The notes under the pieces were generated by a model that saw nothing but the letters and a program-made list of their open reading frames with translations, had not been told where the DNA came from and did no database searches. From Porphyromonadaceae bacterium FC4 (GTDB lineage Bacteria > Bacteroidota > Bacteroidia > Bacteroidales > Porphyromonadaceae): a stretch of 64,000 bases of DNA. A program made the position numbers and the translations under genes. Where the stretch lies: the NCBI GenBank assembly GCA_900120395.1, contig LT635553.1, positions 1,624,241 to 1,688,240 of the forward strand. The letters run 5' to 3'. Positions 1-8,570 of this stretch are shown in pieces (position 1 is the stretch's first letter; every line of letters starts with the position of its first letter).

Positions 1-187
1 TATGAACCCCAAGCCAGGGTGTGTTAGGATGGAGCATTTTCGGCATCAGCAACCTAAAAAAAGAGCAGAATAAAACGACTTTAGCTCTAACCCATAAAAT
101 TTCTCCGGGATTCCATCGGTAGGCTTCACCCAAACCAGAAGGCAGACGCATAGTAAGCTCAGCCATATAAAGTAAGAGCGAGGAAGA

Positions 188-219
188 TTTGAAAAGAAGA
201 AAAGAAAATAGTACCTTTG
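188..219 (+). promoter_or_regulatory. Bacteroidetes-type promoter of rpmE2
   Basis: TTTG at 188-191 is followed 20 bases later by TACCTTTG at 212-219. This matches the Bacteroidetes primary-sigma consensus (TTTG near -33, TAnnTTTG near -7). It would start transcription near 226, giving a leader of about 58 bases before the ribosomal protein gene. It is the best-formed promoter in the window. Confidence 0.75.
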
Positions 220-283
220 CCAAACCATTACACTCCAGAGATAAGACAGACTATAAACAACTAAGGCAGAATAACATAAAGAG

Positions 284-541
284 ATGAAACAGGGTATACA
301 TCCAGAGAACTACCGCGAGGTGGCATTTAAGGATATGTCAAATGACGAGGTATTCATCACTCGCTCGACGGTAGAAACAAAGGAAACGATCGAAGTGGAT
401 GGCAAGACTTATCCGCTCCTAAAGGTCGAGATCTCCAGCACTTCACACCCCTTCTATACCGGAAAGGCAAAGCTGGTCGACACCGCAGGACGTGTGGACA
501 AGTTCATGAGCCGCTACGGAAATCGCAACAAAAAGAAATAA
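284..541 (+). CDS. rpmE2: 50S ribosomal protein L31, type B (zinc-independent)
   Basis: A protein of 85 residues starting [17 protein letters not shown]. It carries the type-B L31 features: a HPFYTGK segment near the middle and a basic tail ([10 protein letters not shown] then Asn-Arg and lysines). The CxxC zinc ligands of type-A L31 are absent, so this is the zinc-independent paralogue of the large subunit. Length is typical of the family. A strong promoter lies 65 bases upstream, and mnmE follows after 157 bases. No good terminator was seen between them. Confidence 0.95.
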   Translation: MKQGIHPENYREVAFKDMSNDEVFITRSTVETKETIEVDGKTYPLLKVEISSTSHPFYTGKAKLVDTAGRVDKFMSRYGNRNKKK

Positions 542-698
542 TCCGAGAAAGGATCCGGTCCTTTCGGTCGAGTCGTGCAGTCACTAAGGCTGCGCAGACA
601 AGAGAAAGAAATAGACGACGTGGAGTACCACGGACTCAGAGCTACACTCCAGTGCACAGCACATGGGGTGTAGTTTGTATTTAGCAAGCACCATCCCT

Positions 699-2072
699 AT
701 GACCAACGATATAATAGCCGCAATCGCCACAGCTCCGGGACGAGCTGCACAAGGTGTCATCAAAGTCTGCGGACCGGGATCTATCGATCTGGTAGAGAAG
801 ATCTTTCGATCCCCAAAGGCTCCCCTGAGCACTCTGGAGGGCTACCGCGCCACCTATGGCTGGATCGTGGATCCGGCGAACGGCGAACGGATCGATGACG
901 GCATGGCGCTCGTGTACCGAGCTCCACACTCCTACACCGGAGAGGATACGGTAGAGCTCACCCTGCATGGCAACCCCTTGATCCTATCGCTCTCCATGCA
1001 GCTCCTACTGGACCAAGGTGCCAGACTGGCAGAGCCGGGAGAGTACACCCGCCGTGCTTTCGCAGCCGGCAAGATGGACCTGAGCCAGGCAGAGGCGGTA
1101 GCAGACATCGTGGCAAGCGAAAACCGGGCAGCCCTCCGGCTCTCCGTGACACAAATGAGGGGAGGTTTTAGAGACAAGATACGGGGACTGCGGGACCAAC
1201 TCATAGACCTTGCCTCGCTGATCGAACTGGAGCTGGACTTTAGCGAAGAGGACGTGGAGTTTGTACCCCGGGAGGAGCTGACCCGGAAGTGCCAAGAGAT
1301 CCTCCGCGAAACAACAGAGCTGGCGGACAGCTACCGAGTCAGCCAAGTGATCAAGGAGGGAATACCCATCGCCATCGTCGGGGAGACAAACGTAGGCAAG
1401 TCCACCCTACTCAACACCCTACTGGGCGAGGACAAGGCAATCGTATCCGACATACACGGCACCACGCGCGACACGATCGAGGATACCCTGTACATCCGCG
1501 GGCAGCAGTTTCGGATCATCGATACCGCCGGCATCCGCACCACAGAGGACACCATCGAGAACATCGGGATAGAGCGCTCCTTTGCGGCAGTCAAGAAAGC
1601 AGCACTGACCCTATGGGTCATCGATGCGACAAAGGATACTACTGGGCTGGGAGCCATGTACCGCTCACTCGCCGAGCACACGGAGCCCGAGCGCATAGTA
1701 CCGGTGATCAATAAGTGTGACCTCGCCGGACCGGAGCAGGCGCAGCAGGCTATCGGCACCACAGCGCTGACCATATCGGCACGCGAGAGAGGCTCCGTCG
1801 AAAAGGTCAAAGACCTCCTGAGTCAACGCTTCGACGCCTACCAAGCCGAGGTAGGCGATGTGATGGTGACCAACCTGAGACAGGCCAACGCACTAGCAGA
1901 AGCAAGTGAACACCTACAGGGAGTACTGGAGAAGCTGGACCTCGGGTTATCAGGCGACCTGATCGCCCAAGACCTAAGGGCAGCTACCGCCGACCTAGCC
2001 ACGGTCATCGGCGAAGTCACCACCGACAACCTCCTCCACAACATCTTCGCCAACTTCTGCATCGGCAAATAA
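699..2072 (+). CDS. mnmE: tRNA uridine-5-carboxymethylaminomethyl modification GTPase MnmE
   Basis: MnmE works with MnmG to modify the wobble uridine of certain tRNAs. The N-terminal folate-binding domain begins TNDIIAAIATAPGRAAQGVI. The embedded G domain shows the P-loop GETNVGKST, the DTAG switch and NKCD. The protein ends in the conserved Cys-Ile-Gly-Lys, whose cysteine is needed for the reaction. The open frame extends 12 codons upstream to 663, but homology begins at the ATG at 699, which I use. In enterobacteria the last bases of this gene (trmE/thdF) are a known integration site for SGI1-type islands. Here an integrase remnant and AT-rich genes follow directly. Confidence 0.95.
   Translation: MTNDIIAAIATAPGRAAQGVIKVCGPGSIDLVEKIFRSPKAPLSTLEGYRATYGWIVDPANGERIDDGMALVYRAPHSYTGEDTVELTLHGNPLILSLSMQLLLDQGARLAEPGEYTRRAFAAGKMDLSQAEAVADIVASENRAALRLSVTQMRGGFRDKIRGLRDQLIDLASLIELELDFSEEDVEFVPREELTRKCQEILRETTELADSYRVSQVIKEGIPIAIVGETNVGKSTLLNTLLGEDKAIVSDIHGTTRDTIEDTLYIRGQQFRIIDTAGIRTTEDTIENIGIERSFAAVKKAALTLWVIDATKDTTGLGAMYRSLAEHTEPERIVPVINKCDLAGPEQAQQAIGTTALTISARERGSVEKVKDLLSQRFDAYQAEVGDVMVTNLRQANALAEASEHLQGVLEKLDLGLSGDLIAQDLRAATADLATVIGEVTTDNLLHNIFANFCIGK
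2058..2072 (+). repeat. Putative attL core: last codons of mnmE
   Basis: TGCATCGGCAAATAA encodes Cys-Ile-Gly-Lys-stop of mnmE and recurs with one change (AAA to AAG) at 8571-8585. The two copies are direct repeats bracketing the AT-rich block. The equivalent 18 bases of trmE are the attB of SGI1-family islands, which is established knowledge. That the repeat is an att site here is inference. Confidence 0.55.
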
Positions 2073-2123
2073 GCCCCCCGGCTCACCCTCTGATAGGTGG
2101 ATAAGGACAGGCGGCACCGCCGA

Positions 2124-2309
2124 CTCCACTGTCTTTCCGCACCTACCCCACACCTATGCCGTGTCCCAACGCTCTTGCGAACAGGCACCTACACCGTCTC
2201 CAAGATGCTGTCCCGCAAGAATTTCTCCACCACCCAAGTCAACGCCGACATCATCAACACCCAAAAACGCGAAGCCGCGGGAAAAGATCTTCTTGAAGTA
2301 AGATTATAA
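2124..2309 (+). pseudogene. C-terminal remnant of a tyrosine recombinase (integrase)
   Basis: The open frame reads TLLRTG, TYTVSKML, then a segment with TTQVNADI and QKREAAG. This matches the end of Bacteroidales phage-type integrases (usual form TVSKMLGH, TTQVYAKI, KKREAA). The catalytic tyrosine is replaced by asparagine at codon 2241-2243 (AAC for the expected TAC or TAT). Just upstream the hallmark His-Thr-Tyr-Ala of the HxxR box is readable only in another frame (2149-2160), implying a frameshift. The N-terminal and core-binding parts are missing, so the enzyme is dead. It starts about 50 bases after mnmE, which suggests it belonged to an element integrated there. Confidence 0.6.
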
Positions 2310-2416
2310 TCTCCTATAGCTACATTCATTACTAAGAACATATAAAACTTACCGAACCACACAAACCTACTAAGACTCACTAACAATGTTTTATCAACGA
2401 CAAGAACAAATCGTAT

Positions 2417-3352
2417 TTATTTAATACACCTATCTTCTAATATCCCTTCGTACACATCTTTATACTCTTTAAATCCTACAATACTAAAGCCGACAGATTC
2501 TAAGAAAAAACGTTTCCCATCAGTACAATCATTTTCTAGACAGATATACCATCCTTGTCTTTTCCTTTCAGAAAATTTTCTAAATAGCCTTGCTCTCTCA
2601 ATTAAAAGCCACCTTAAATCTATTTCATTATCTTCAAGGCCCAATCCAAATACGCATAAATCTTTTCCAAAAAACACTTCCAACCATGTGTGATCGCCAT
2701 TCCAACGACTTTGCTTCTTTTCATCAAAGTATTTAGCTATACCAGTATCTCCATATAGAAAATTTCGCAGCCTAGTTACTTGATATAGGTAGTCTGAGAG
2801 ACTGAATCTTATGCTCCTTTTATATTTATGCATTCCATGGATATGCCATACTCCAAAACCGTCTAAAGGTGAATCCAGTTCTGTTTTAGCATAGTATACA
2901 TCCCACGGATAAAAGTCAGTAAAACCTCTTCCTGCATTTGTTTTCAACCTAAAGAAATCTAGACCTGAAATTAAATTCTTATCAAAGTTAGTTGTAAGCA
3001 GGGGTATTTCCCATTCTTTACATTTTGACTGTAATTTAGCATGGTAATCATTAGGTTTCCACTTCTCAAGCTCATTATAGAAAACACTTCGAACTTTTCC
3101 ATTTGAATTTGATTTAAGCTCAATCAAATTATAAAACTCCGTGAACGAAATTCCATTAGGTATTTCACTCAAAGAACCACCTATCATCTCCCTATATATT
3201 CTCTTAAGTAGAGAACTCCAAGAGCAATCATTGTCCTCTACATAGGAATACCTATTAATTCCATTTCCCACAATAAATGCAAGATTATTGTTGTCTTTAC
3301 TTTTTAATATACCTTGCTTCATTTCATTATTTAGATCTTCAACTTTACACAT
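2417..3352 (-). CDS. SIR2-like domain protein (probable NADase-type defence effector)
   Basis: A soluble protein of 311 residues. It carries SIR2-fold signatures: AFIVGNGINRY near residue 28 (nucleotide-binding loop), PLLTTNFDKN mid-protein, WHIHG (catalytic histidine region) and VFGLGLEDNEIDLRW near the C-terminus. This is the divergent SIR2_2/SIR2-like group, members of which act as NAD-depleting effectors in anti-phage systems (for example ThsA, DSR). It is not a typical protein deacylase. No second effector domain is visible. It is last in a leftward series after RhuM (62-base gap) and Fic, all AT-rich. A defence role is inferred from family and context. Confidence 0.75.
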   Translation of the reverse strand: MCKVEDLNNEMKQGILKSKDNNNLAFIVGNGINRYSYVEDNDCSWSSLLKRIYREMIGGSLSEIPNGISFTEFYNLIELKSNSNGKVRSVFYNELEKWKPNDYHAKLQSKCKEWEIPLLTTNFDKNLISGLDFFRLKTNAGRGFTDFYPWDVYYAKTELDSPLDGFGVWHIHGMHKYKRSIRFSLSDYLYQVTRLRNFLYGDTGIAKYFDEKKQSRWNGDHTWLEVFFGKDLCVFGLGLEDNEIDLRWLLIERARLFRKFSERKRQGWYICLENDCTDGKRFFLESVGFSIVGFKEYKDVYEGILEDRCIK

Positions 3353-3414
3353 GGCTAAAAATAAGTGCTATGATACTCAAATGAAAGATGTCGTTTTGCC
3401 TTCTTGTCTCTAGG

Positions 3415-4440
3415 TTACAACTCAACTGATTTGGGTCTTGTAGCAATACTTTGCTCAATTTGCCGAAGTTCCGTAAGTTCTCTTTGTTCTTCTTCCATTA
3501 GAGCCAGTTTTTTACGGCGGAGATTAAATGTTTCGTACTCTCGTTCCACCTTGGCTTTCATCTGGGCATTGGATATGGAGCCGCTACCTTTAAGAAGGTT
3601 TTTATTTTGGAAACTCATGAGTGCATCAACATTATCCCGCCAATAGTCTAAAGTCAGGTCTTTTCGCTCTTTCACCCTTAATTCTGCAGAATCCAAGAAG
3701 AGCACTGTGAGCTGATTTAGGGTCTCTATCTCCTCCTGCTTTAGGTAATTCTTAGCGGTGTATATATCTTGCTTTCTGACCACAGAGCCCTTCCAAGAGG
3801 TTAGAGCCATATTGGGTGCGTTGGCATCCGCACGACTCACAACTATTTCAGCAGCTGTTTGCTGAGTAACTGCATAGAGGAGTTTATTCTGAGTTTCAGC
3901 GAAGAACATTTGAGTCGCCTTATCAGTCTTGTCGTAATCACTACTTAAAGCGAGCAAGTCCCTGACCTTTTGATAGAACCGCTTTTCACTAGCACGAATA
4001 TCACGTATCCGCTCAAGAAGTTCATCAAAATAGTCTGGTCTTCCATCAGGATTCTTTAGTCGGTCGTCATCCATGACAAACCCCTTAATCATATACTCCT
4101 TAAGGTTGTGATTAGCCCATCTCCTAAACTGTGTACCTCTCTTGCTCCGAACTCGGAATCCTATGGCTAATACCATATCAAGGGAGTAGAAAGTTACCTG
4201 ATAATTCTTCCCGTCTGAGGCAGTTGTTAAGTAATCCTTAACAACTGAATATTCCGCTAACTCTCCTTCTTTCAGTATATTAGATATATGCATACTGATA
4301 TTGGGAACAGAGGTGGCAAAAAGTTCTGCCATCTGGTTTTGATTCATCCAGATGTTGCCATCCTTAGCATAGAGGGTTACCCTTGCTTTTCCATCATCTG
4401 TATTGTATATGATAATCTGATTATCTTTCGCTTGCATCAT
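3415..4440 (-). CDS. RhuM family protein
   Basis: A protein of 342 residues matching the virulence RhuM family: an N-terminal segment with IWMNQNQMAELFATS that looks like a helix-turn-helix, then TFYSLDMVLAIGFRVRSKRG and QFRRWANHNLKEYMIKGF. Its molecular function is unknown. The name comes from a Salmonella pathogenicity-island gene. I start at the ATG at 4440, preceded by a purine-rich stretch with two possible ribosome sites (GGAGG, AGGAG); the frame runs on to 4518 without homology. RhuM domains are known in fusions with Fic/DOC domains, so the Fic gene immediately upstream is unlikely to be chance. Confidence 0.85.
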   Translation of the reverse strand: MMQAKDNQIIIYNTDDGKARVTLYAKDGNIWMNQNQMAELFATSVPNISMHISNILKEGELAEYSVVKDYLTTASDGKNYQVTFYSLDMVLAIGFRVRSKRGTQFRRWANHNLKEYMIKGFVMDDDRLKNPDGRPDYFDELLERIRDIRASEKRFYQKVRDLLALSSDYDKTDKATQMFFAETQNKLLYAVTQQTAAEIVVSRADANAPNMALTSWKGSVVRKQDIYTAKNYLKQEEIETLNQLTVLFLDSAELRVKERKDLTLDYWRDNVDALMSFQNKNLLKGSGSISNAQMKAKVEREYETFNLRRKKLALMEEEQRELTELRQIEQSIATRPKSVEL

Positions 4441-4572
4441 GATATTAGCTCCTTTCCTCCATAATAGCATTGTACTATAAACATATCTACACTCCTCCCC
4501 CTTCACAAGTATACCCAATTCACACTACATGACGGTTGATTATGGAAGAAATATAATCGAGGTCAAGGCAAG

Positions 4573-5460
4573 TTAATACTTGATGCGGAAGTAGTCAAGG
4601 AGGGCTTTGTATTGGTCTTGGGCAGTAAGGCAGGTATCGATGAGGTAGCCCGGTATCTGTTCCCATTGATCCAAGCCACGGTAATAAAACATCTTGAGTT
4701 CGTCTGTGATGATAAAGGGGACTGTGCCATGCACCAAACACTCTTTGAACATTATCAGTCGCCCTACTCTACCATTCCCATCTTGAAAAAGGTGGATAGC
4801 TTCAAACTGATAGTGGAAGTCAAGAATATCTTCAAACGCAATTTCTTTGCTCTTATATTCTTTAAGTAGTGCTTGAATAGCAGATGCCACCTCTTCAGGG
4901 GCAACAGTCTCTTTTCCACCCACCTCATTGGGCAGACGTTTATAGTCACCGACAGCGAACCACGACCTATTTGCATCTGTAGTACCAGTCTTGAGAAGCG
5001 AGTGTAATTTCTTTATCATGCTTTCTGTCAATTGCTCATCAGCATGCTCAATGATGAAGTCAAAACAGCGGAAGTGATTAGTGGTCTCAATTATATCATC
5101 GACCTTGATAGCCTCGTCAGAAACACCGATCGTGTTGGTCTCAAAGATATAGCGTGTTTGCTCTTTGGTAAGACGGCTTCCCTCTATATGATTGGAGTTG
5201 TAGGTCAGGTCAATTTGTGTGCGGTGGTATATGCCTCCTTTGAGTCTGCTTTCCATCTGTTCACGTAAAGCATCCAAAAGGGGCGAAGCCTTAGACTTCT
5301 TCTTTTGTGGCAAAGGAGCATCCGCAGGGATACTCCACGTTTTACCAATCAACTGTGCCCCAGCAATCTTGCCTTGAACACAATAGTTTCTAACGGTTCT
5401 TTCAGCTAAACCATGAGTAGCCGCATATTCCTTTACAGAGATAAATTCCATATCCACCAT
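4573..5460 (-). CDS. Fic family protein with N-terminal helix-turn-helix
   Basis: A protein of about 295 residues. The first 50 or so residues (VKEYAATHGLAERTVRNYC) form a MerR/excisionase-like DNA-binding segment. Then comes SNHIEGS, matching the class II inhibitory motif [S/T]xxxE[G/N] that autoinhibits Fic enzymes. The core motif is AIHLFQDGNGRVGR (HxFxDGNGRxGR), with catalytic His and intact nucleotide-binding residues, so AMP-transfer activity is expected. The open frame begins with TTG at 5466; I use the ATG at 5460, and 5451 is also possible. A -7 box lies at 5481-5488. The DNA-binding part suggests autoregulation, which is inference. Target unknown. Confidence 0.88.
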   Translation of the reverse strand: MVDMEFISVKEYAATHGLAERTVRNYCVQGKIAGAQLIGKTWSIPADAPLPQKKKSKASPLLDALREQMESRLKGGIYHRTQIDLTYNSNHIEGSRLTKEQTRYIFETNTIGVSDEAIKVDDIIETTNHFRCFDFIIEHADEQLTESMIKKLHSLLKTGTTDANRSWFAVGDYKRLPNEVGGKETVAPEEVASAIQALLKEYKSKEIAFEDILDFHYQFEAIHLFQDGNGRVGRLIMFKECLVHGTVPFIITDELKMFYYRGLDQWEQIPGYLIDTCLTAQDQYKALLDYFRIKY

Positions 5461-5480
5461 CACCAAATACTATTCCAATG

Positions 5481-5488
5481 CAAATATA
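5481..5488 (-). promoter_or_regulatory. Putative -7 box for the Fic-RhuM-SIR2 series
   Basis: Read on the minus strand the box is TATATTTG, a match to TAnnTTTG, about 20 bases before the Fic start. No clear TTTG at the -33 distance was found, so strength is uncertain. Confidence 0.5.
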
Positions 5489-5706
5489 CCCCCTTTCTTG
5501 CCGTTATCGGCATGAAAACGCGTAAATCTTAACTATCAACACAGTAAACGCACCATGAATGTCACTACAGTTGATCCCAAAGCGAGCTTCAATTCTTGCA
5601 ATACATCACCCTCAGAGAGCCAATTTAGCTATCAAACATAACACCCGATTATTCCAAGAATATAATTGATTTCTTCTGATATGCCTCACACTCAATGTTT
5701 ATTCGG

Positions 5707-5714
5707 TACCTTTG
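5707..5714 (+). promoter_or_regulatory. Putative -7 box for the orphan gene at 5748
   Basis: TACCTTTG fits the Bacteroidetes -7 consensus, 33 bases before the ATG. The -33 TTTG is not evident. The rest of 5489-5706 shows no gene on either strand. Confidence 0.5.
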
Positions 5715-5747
5715 TCATACAGCATTTTGGAATAAGCATAATGCATT

Positions 5748-6428
5748 ATGACACGAGAGATGAATCTTCAGAATAGGCTACCACAAGATTCATACGAAAA
5801 TCCTCTTGCTATAGCACATGGAATTAATCCAAGGCACTGGATTTCAGAGAAAGCAAAAGCCTATTCCTACTTTACGAATGGATTTCCAGAAGATTTTGAT
5901 AAACTTGAAGTAGAATATCATCACCCTGAAAATGGGTGGCTTAGTACTGTGTTCTATAAAAATGGAGAGAAACAGCTAGATGTTCCATTAAATGACTGGA
6001 ACGATCCTCTTGTTTCAATAGTTGACTGGTTAGAGGAGTTAATAGAAAAACACGAAGACCTAAATAATAAAACCCTTCACATTGATTGTGACCTTGGGCT
6101 ACATTTTGTACTTCACTATGAGCCTCTAAACGCACGTAATGTAGAGTATGGAATACTTTTCATTTATGGCTCTTGGACAGAGGACTATGAGGAGAGTTGC
6201 TTTTCTGTTTTCTGTACAAAGCTAGATATCATAAATGCGATATATACCCCAATGATTAAACATTGGATAGACTTATCTGAGAAATTTTCAAGAGGGCATA
6301 GTGAAGATTGGCATGACTGGGGGCTCTCTTTCAAGTCAATTGACTGCCCAAAAGAAATGCTCCAGTATATAAGACGCACATCTATCGAAAGCTACCTCCA
6401 AATGAGGTTCCCAACCCTTAACCTATAG
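5748..6428 (+). CDS. Hypothetical protein, 226 residues
   Basis: I do not recognise this protein. It is soluble, without signal peptide or membrane segment, acidic and rich in aromatic residues (for example WLSTVFYKN, IVDWLEELIEKHED, WHDWGLSFKS). The AT-rich composition matches its island neighbours. It is a single gene with its own -7 box, divergent from the Fic series and convergent with the leucine-rich-repeat gene. Size and acidity would suit an immunity-type or antitoxin-type protein, but nothing in the sequence proves this. Confidence 0.65.
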   Translation: MTREMNLQNRLPQDSYENPLAIAHGINPRHWISEKAKAYSYFTNGFPEDFDKLEVEYHHPENGWLSTVFYKNGEKQLDVPLNDWNDPLVSIVDWLEELIEKHEDLNNKTLHIDCDLGLHFVLHYEPLNARNVEYGILFIYGSWTEDYEESCFSVFCTKLDIINAIYTPMIKHWIDLSEKFSRGHSEDWHDWGLSFKSIDCPKEMLQYIRRTSIESYLQMRFPTLNL

Positions 6429-6484
6429 AAATAATGAAGTCAGACTGTATTCTATAGAGTAAAGGGCTAGCCTTGATTTATTGG

Positions 6485-8128
6485 TCATAAGGGGCAAATG
6501 TTTTTGAAGCCCCTCCAAGATGCTTTGTAGGCTTCTATGCTTTCAGCAGGTACATATAAGACACAATTCTTGACATCTCTAGAAAATATCCCTTGCTTAT
6601 TCTGGCCTGAATCTATTATCTCTGGTGGGATCAGTGCATGTACTACCATACTCTCTAAGCTTTCACAATCTTCAAATGCTCTAAAGTCAATTTTGTTGAC
6701 ACTTTTAGGAATATCCAGCTCCCTAAGTCTTGTGCAGCTATCAAAGGCTCTATGACCAATTTCAAGAAGTCCATCTGGCAGAGTGATAGATTGAAGCTTC
6801 GATAATCCCCAGCAGAATAATGGACCTATAATTTTGGTATCCTTGTCTATATTAAGTGTTTCTGCACTCCGACCATACACACATATCGCTTTATTCTTAT
6901 CTTTGGTATAAAGCACTCCATTATCGGCTTTTAAGTATGGGTTGTCTATGTCCACTTCCAGATCAAAAGAGGGGTTAGCTACTCTTACTGCTGTACATTT
7001 CTCCGGATTGACTTCTCGTACTGTTTTTGGGATATATAAATACTTGAGATGATCGCAATTACATAAATCATCGTTAATAACCTCAAGACCTTCATTGAGA
7101 ATGATTTCTTCAAGACCATGAGACCAACTCAATGCAACCGACTCGATCACTCTTACTGATTCGGGGAGAGTGATTCTTTTTAAGTTAGGCGTTCCTGTAA
7201 AAATCTGCTCGCTTAAAACCTCAATACTATTTGATAGCCTTACCCGAGTTAAACTTGAACAGTATCTAAAGGCAAGCTCCCTTATTTCGGTGACTGAATC
7301 AGGAATTTTCACTTCAAGCAGGTTCTCACAAAACTGGAAAGACCATCCTTCAATAACCTTTAAGGATGGTGGGAAAGATATTGATGAGATATTAGAGCCC
7401 GAAAAAGATCCTTCTCCTATACACTCCGTTCCTCCTATTACTTCATAATGACTATTCTTATACCCACTAGGAAAAGCTACGACTCTCTTCTTATCACGAC
7501 TGTAGATGACGCCATCAATGGTTATGAAATAAGGATTGCCTGGATCAACAGTGAATCGTTCTATTCCAGTACAACCAAGAAATGCTCCATTCCCAATATG
7601 AGACACATTCTTAGGAATACATATTTCTCTAAGACTTATACAATCACTAAATGCGAAGCTTCCAATTTCTTTTAATCCTGCAGGCAGATTTATCTCATCT
7701 AATTTCTCATTATTAGAAAATGAGCTGTCAGATAATTTTTCCAAGGTTTCAGGCAGAACAACTCTTTTGAGCTTTGCTGAATTTGAAAAGGCATCAAATT
7801 CATTAGTTTCTATGATATTCTTTGGGAAAATCAGTTCCTCGAGCTTTGAATAGTATGCAAACCCACCAAAAAAAGAATCATCCACTAAAACACACTCTCC
7901 CAAATCAAGTATCTTCAGGAATGGTGGCTCATCATGGTATGTAATACGATTATCTTCAAGGTCAAACTCTCCATAAGTAGTGCACATATCATCTAACACA
8001 TCAAAGACATCTCGATTGTTTATCTTTCCAACTATCTTAAGATGAGTCAAAGTCATCTTTTCTTTCTCTGTGATCAATGTGCTTAGAGTACCTGCTTCCT
8101 CAATATAGATGGTTTTCTTTGCTTCCAT
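6485..8128 (-). CDS. BspA-like leucine-rich-repeat protein, apparently cytoplasmic
   Basis: About 547 residues made largely of LRR_5 (BspA/TpLRR) repeats of about 23 residues. Examples are LREICIPKNVSHIGNGAF, LLEVKIPDSVTEIRELAF and LRELDIPKSVNKIDFRAF. In Bacteroidetes such proteins are usually secreted adhesins. This one has no signal peptide and no sorting domain; it starts MEAKKTIYIEEAG and ends just after the last repeat. The frame opens with TTG at 8134; I use the ATG at 8128. Repeats of this kind expand and contract by recombination. Role unknown; a binding or recognition scaffold is the safest reading. Confidence 0.8.
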   Translation of the reverse strand: MEAKKTIYIEEAGTLSTLITEKEKMTLTHLKIVGKINNRDVFDVLDDMCTTYGEFDLEDNRITYHDEPPFLKILDLGECVLVDDSFFGGFAYYSKLEELIFPKNIIETNEFDAFSNSAKLKRVVLPETLEKLSDSSFSNNEKLDEINLPAGLKEIGSFAFSDCISLREICIPKNVSHIGNGAFLGCTGIERFTVDPGNPYFITIDGVIYSRDKKRVVAFPSGYKNSHYEVIGGTECIGEGSFSGSNISSISFPPSLKVIEGWSFQFCENLLEVKIPDSVTEIRELAFRYCSSLTRVRLSNSIEVLSEQIFTGTPNLKRITLPESVRVIESVALSWSHGLEEIILNEGLEVINDDLCNCDHLKYLYIPKTVREVNPEKCTAVRVANPSFDLEVDIDNPYLKADNGVLYTKDKNKAICVYGRSAETLNIDKDTKIIGPLFCWGLSKLQSITLPDGLLEIGHRAFDSCTRLRELDIPKSVNKIDFRAFEDCESLESMVVHALIPPEIIDSGQNKQGIFSRDVKNCVLYVPAESIEAYKASWRGFKNICPL

Positions 8129-8552
8129 ATTCAAAATATTATGATCTCAGTAAAGATATCAAACATAGCGTGAATATTAGCACTTTATGCGAAAATCCTT
8201 ACTCTAAATTGAGTGCTCTAGCATGGGAGCTAACCTTTCATCTTCGAGGTGTACCGATAGATTGTTTGTGGGCTGAGAATAAAATAGATACAAAAGGAAG
8301 GGAATGACGGGAAAGTAGTATATCTACATGTAAGCAGGCGTGCAGTACTTTCGTATAGAGAAAGTGTAATATATTGATTTTCAACATTAGTACTATTTCT
8401 CGGCATAGTGCAATGGTAGAATTAGGGGTACATTTCGGGTACAAAAAAAGATGCGGTACAAGTATTATTTGGCTGAATAGCAAAAAACAAGCATTTGTGG
8501 AGCCTTGGTGAAAAGTCTCCGTGTACCGACTAAAACACTAAAAAGCTGAGTG

Positions 8553-8567
8553 TCTGATAGGTGAATA
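8553..8567 (+). repeat. Inner direct repeat of the putative island, right copy
   Basis: TCTGATAGGTGAATA matches TCTGATAGGTGGATA at 2089-2103 in 14 of 15 positions. Left copy: 16 bases after the mnmE stop. Right copy: 3 bases before the mnmE-end copy. It could be an integrase arm site or simply island-end sequence. Confidence 0.45.
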
Positions 8568-8570
8568 GAG

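Noticed and set aside
2..73. Short plus-strand frame at the window start that could be the tail of an upstream gene
   Set aside because: About 23 codons only, with no recognisable family signature, so it cannot be supported.
46..228. 60-codon minus-strand frame with a hydrophobic stretch
   Set aside because: It overlaps the well-formed rpmE2 promoter, has no homology I recognise and no promoter of its own.
8077..8483. Overlapping short frames on both strands in the right island edge
   Set aside because: No similarity to any family, no start or promoter signal; treated as non-coding.
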